5,058 nucleotides of DNA from Betaproteobacteria bacterium (GTDB taxonomy: Bacteria; Pseudomonadota; Gammaproteobacteria; Burkholderiales; SG8-39), in the NCBI GenBank assembly GCA_009693345.1, contig SHXL01000187.1, forward strand, positions 1 to 5,058, given 5' to 3'. Below, piece by piece: positions 4,669-5,058 of the stretch (positions are counted from its first letter, which is position 1; every line of letters starts with the position of its first letter). The notes under the pieces were generated by a model. That model was given only the letters and a program-made list of their open reading frames with translations. It was not told the origin of the DNA and ran no database searches. Position numbers and translations under genes: made by a program.

Positions 4669-5058
4669 CACGGTTCTCCATTTCTGAAAAATCGCGTTGC
4701 CATCACCTGGCAGCGCTTGATCAACCGGTGCTCATCGGGACCGTAATCCGCGATCGCATTGTGGATCGTACCGAAGTTCTCCCAGACGAGAACGTCGCCC
4801 TCGGTCCACTGGAATGCATAGCGGTACTCGGCGCGGGTCTGGTGCTCGAACAGGAATTGGAGGACCTCGTCGCTTTCCTTCTGTGGCAGCTCGTTGATGC
4901 GCATCGAATATCCCGGGTTGGCGTAGAGCACCTTGCGCCTGGTGATCGGGTGCGTCAGGAAGATCGGGTGGGACACCGGCGGCTTGGCCTTGCGCTGCGC
5001 CTCGGTCAGCGGTGCGCGCCGGCTGCCTTCGCGGCTGCGCATTTTCTCCCAGAACTTG
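4668..5058 (-). CDS. TauD/TfdA-family 2-oxoglutarate-dependent dioxygenase (C-terminal part)
   Basis: The open frame runs from the window edge (entering with KFWEK) to the TGA at 4670-4668, giving 129 residues, a little under half of the usual 280 to 300. It matches the C-terminal half of the TauD family (PF02668), non-haem Fe(II) enzymes that hydroxylate a substrate carbon using O2 and 2-oxoglutarate, often cleaving a sulfonate or ether bond. HPIFLTHPITRRKVLYANPG is the family block before the second half. VWENFGTIHNAIADY contains the distal iron-ligand histidine (codon 4763-4761). The arginine in LIKRCQVMATRFF (codon 4715-4713) aligns with the one that binds the 2-oxoglutarate carboxylate. 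The proximal H-x-D iron ligands would be upstream, outside the window, so integrity cannot be judged. An internal ATG at 5042 is not the start because homology and the open frame continue. It is the first visible gene of the leftward operon. TfdA-like ether cleavage, TauD-like desulfonation or another hydroxylation are alternatives. Confidence 0.88.
   Translation of the reverse strand, partial: KFWEKMRSREGSRRAPLTEAQRKAKPPVSHPIFLTHPITRRKVLYANPGYSMRINELPQKESDEVLQFLFEHQTRAEYRYAFQWTEGDVLVWENFGTIHNAIADYGPDEHRLIKRCQVMATRFFRNGEP
4675..4679 (-). promoter_or_regulatory. Ribosome binding site deciding the Bug receptor start
   Basis: The minus strand reads GGAGAACCGTG then ATG. GGAG (4679-4676) is seven bases from the ATG at 4668 and four from the alternative GTG at 4671, so it favours the ATG. 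The site lies inside the last codons of the dioxygenase gene. It is the clearest Shine-Dalgarno in the leftward operon. Confidence 0.6.

Larger units (their letters stand above)
1917..5058 (-). other. Leftward catabolic operon with four overlapping genes
   Basis: The dioxygenase, Bug receptor, FAA-family enzyme and FMN dehydrogenase lie on one strand with overlaps of 1, 4 and 4 bases (TGATG at 4670-4666, ATGA at 3706-3703 and at 3047-3044). There is no room for internal promoters or terminators between genes. Only the Bug gene has a clear ribosome binding site, so the last two genes probably depend on re-initiating ribosomes. The operon promoter, and any further upstream genes, lie beyond the right edge. 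Confidence 0.85.

Noticed and set aside
3994..4746. Plus-strand open frame (250 codons) opposite the Bug receptor
   Set aside because: It is antisense to a complete Bug gene and its end runs into the dioxygenase antisense. Composition is His/Arg/Gly-rich with no domain.
1..5058. tRNA, rRNA, riboswitch or CRISPR array
   Set aside because: No cloverleaf-like segment, regularly spaced repeats or recognisable structured leader was seen. Almost every base is accounted for by coding sequence.

Overview
The window is GC-rich and carries two Bug/TctC-type periplasmic solute-receptor genes, one intact and one broken. This receptor family is greatly expanded in Burkholderiales and related Betaproteobacteria. 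Together with a catabolic gene set (FAD aromatic hydroxylase, FAA hydrolase, FMN 2-hydroxyacid dehydrogenase, TauD/TfdA-type dioxygenase) this suggests an environmental betaproteobacterium with an aromatic or organic-acid degradation locus. The assignment rests on gene content, not on a marker gene.

Layout from left to right. Bases 1-106 are AT-richer (about 47% GC by hand count, against about 72% in the next 100 bases). They hold the promoter, ribosome binding site and first ten codons of an unidentified minus-strand gene that leaves the window. Bases 86-310 (minus) are a Bug receptor gene cut off after residue 68, with a sharp composition change where homology ends. A 23-base divergent gap (311-333) holds a near-perfect palindrome with a TATAAT on each strand. 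From it a class A FAD monooxygenase of the MhpA/TfdB type (334-1920) runs rightward. It meets tail-to-tail, with interlocked stop codons and a hairpin, a leftward operon filling 1917-5058.

The leftward operon reads, in transcription order: TauD/TfdA-family 2-oxoglutarate dioxygenase (5' end outside the window), intact Bug receptor, FAA-hydrolase-family enzyme, and FMN-dependent 2-hydroxyacid dehydrogenase. All junctions overlap by 1 to 4 bases, so the genes are probably co-transcribed and translationally coupled.

A working picture (inference): the Bug protein captures a carboxylated substrate in the periplasm, the dioxygenase and the flavin hydroxylase oxidise it or its aromatic core, the FAA-family enzyme hydrolyses, decarboxylates or isomerises a diketo-acid type intermediate, and the FMN enzyme oxidises a 2-hydroxyacid to a 2-oxoacid. 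The pairing of a TfdA-like dioxygenase with a TfdB-like hydroxylase recalls ether cleavage followed by phenol hydroxylation. No ring-cleavage enzyme, regulator or membrane transporter is visible here, so the pathway and substrate stay open.
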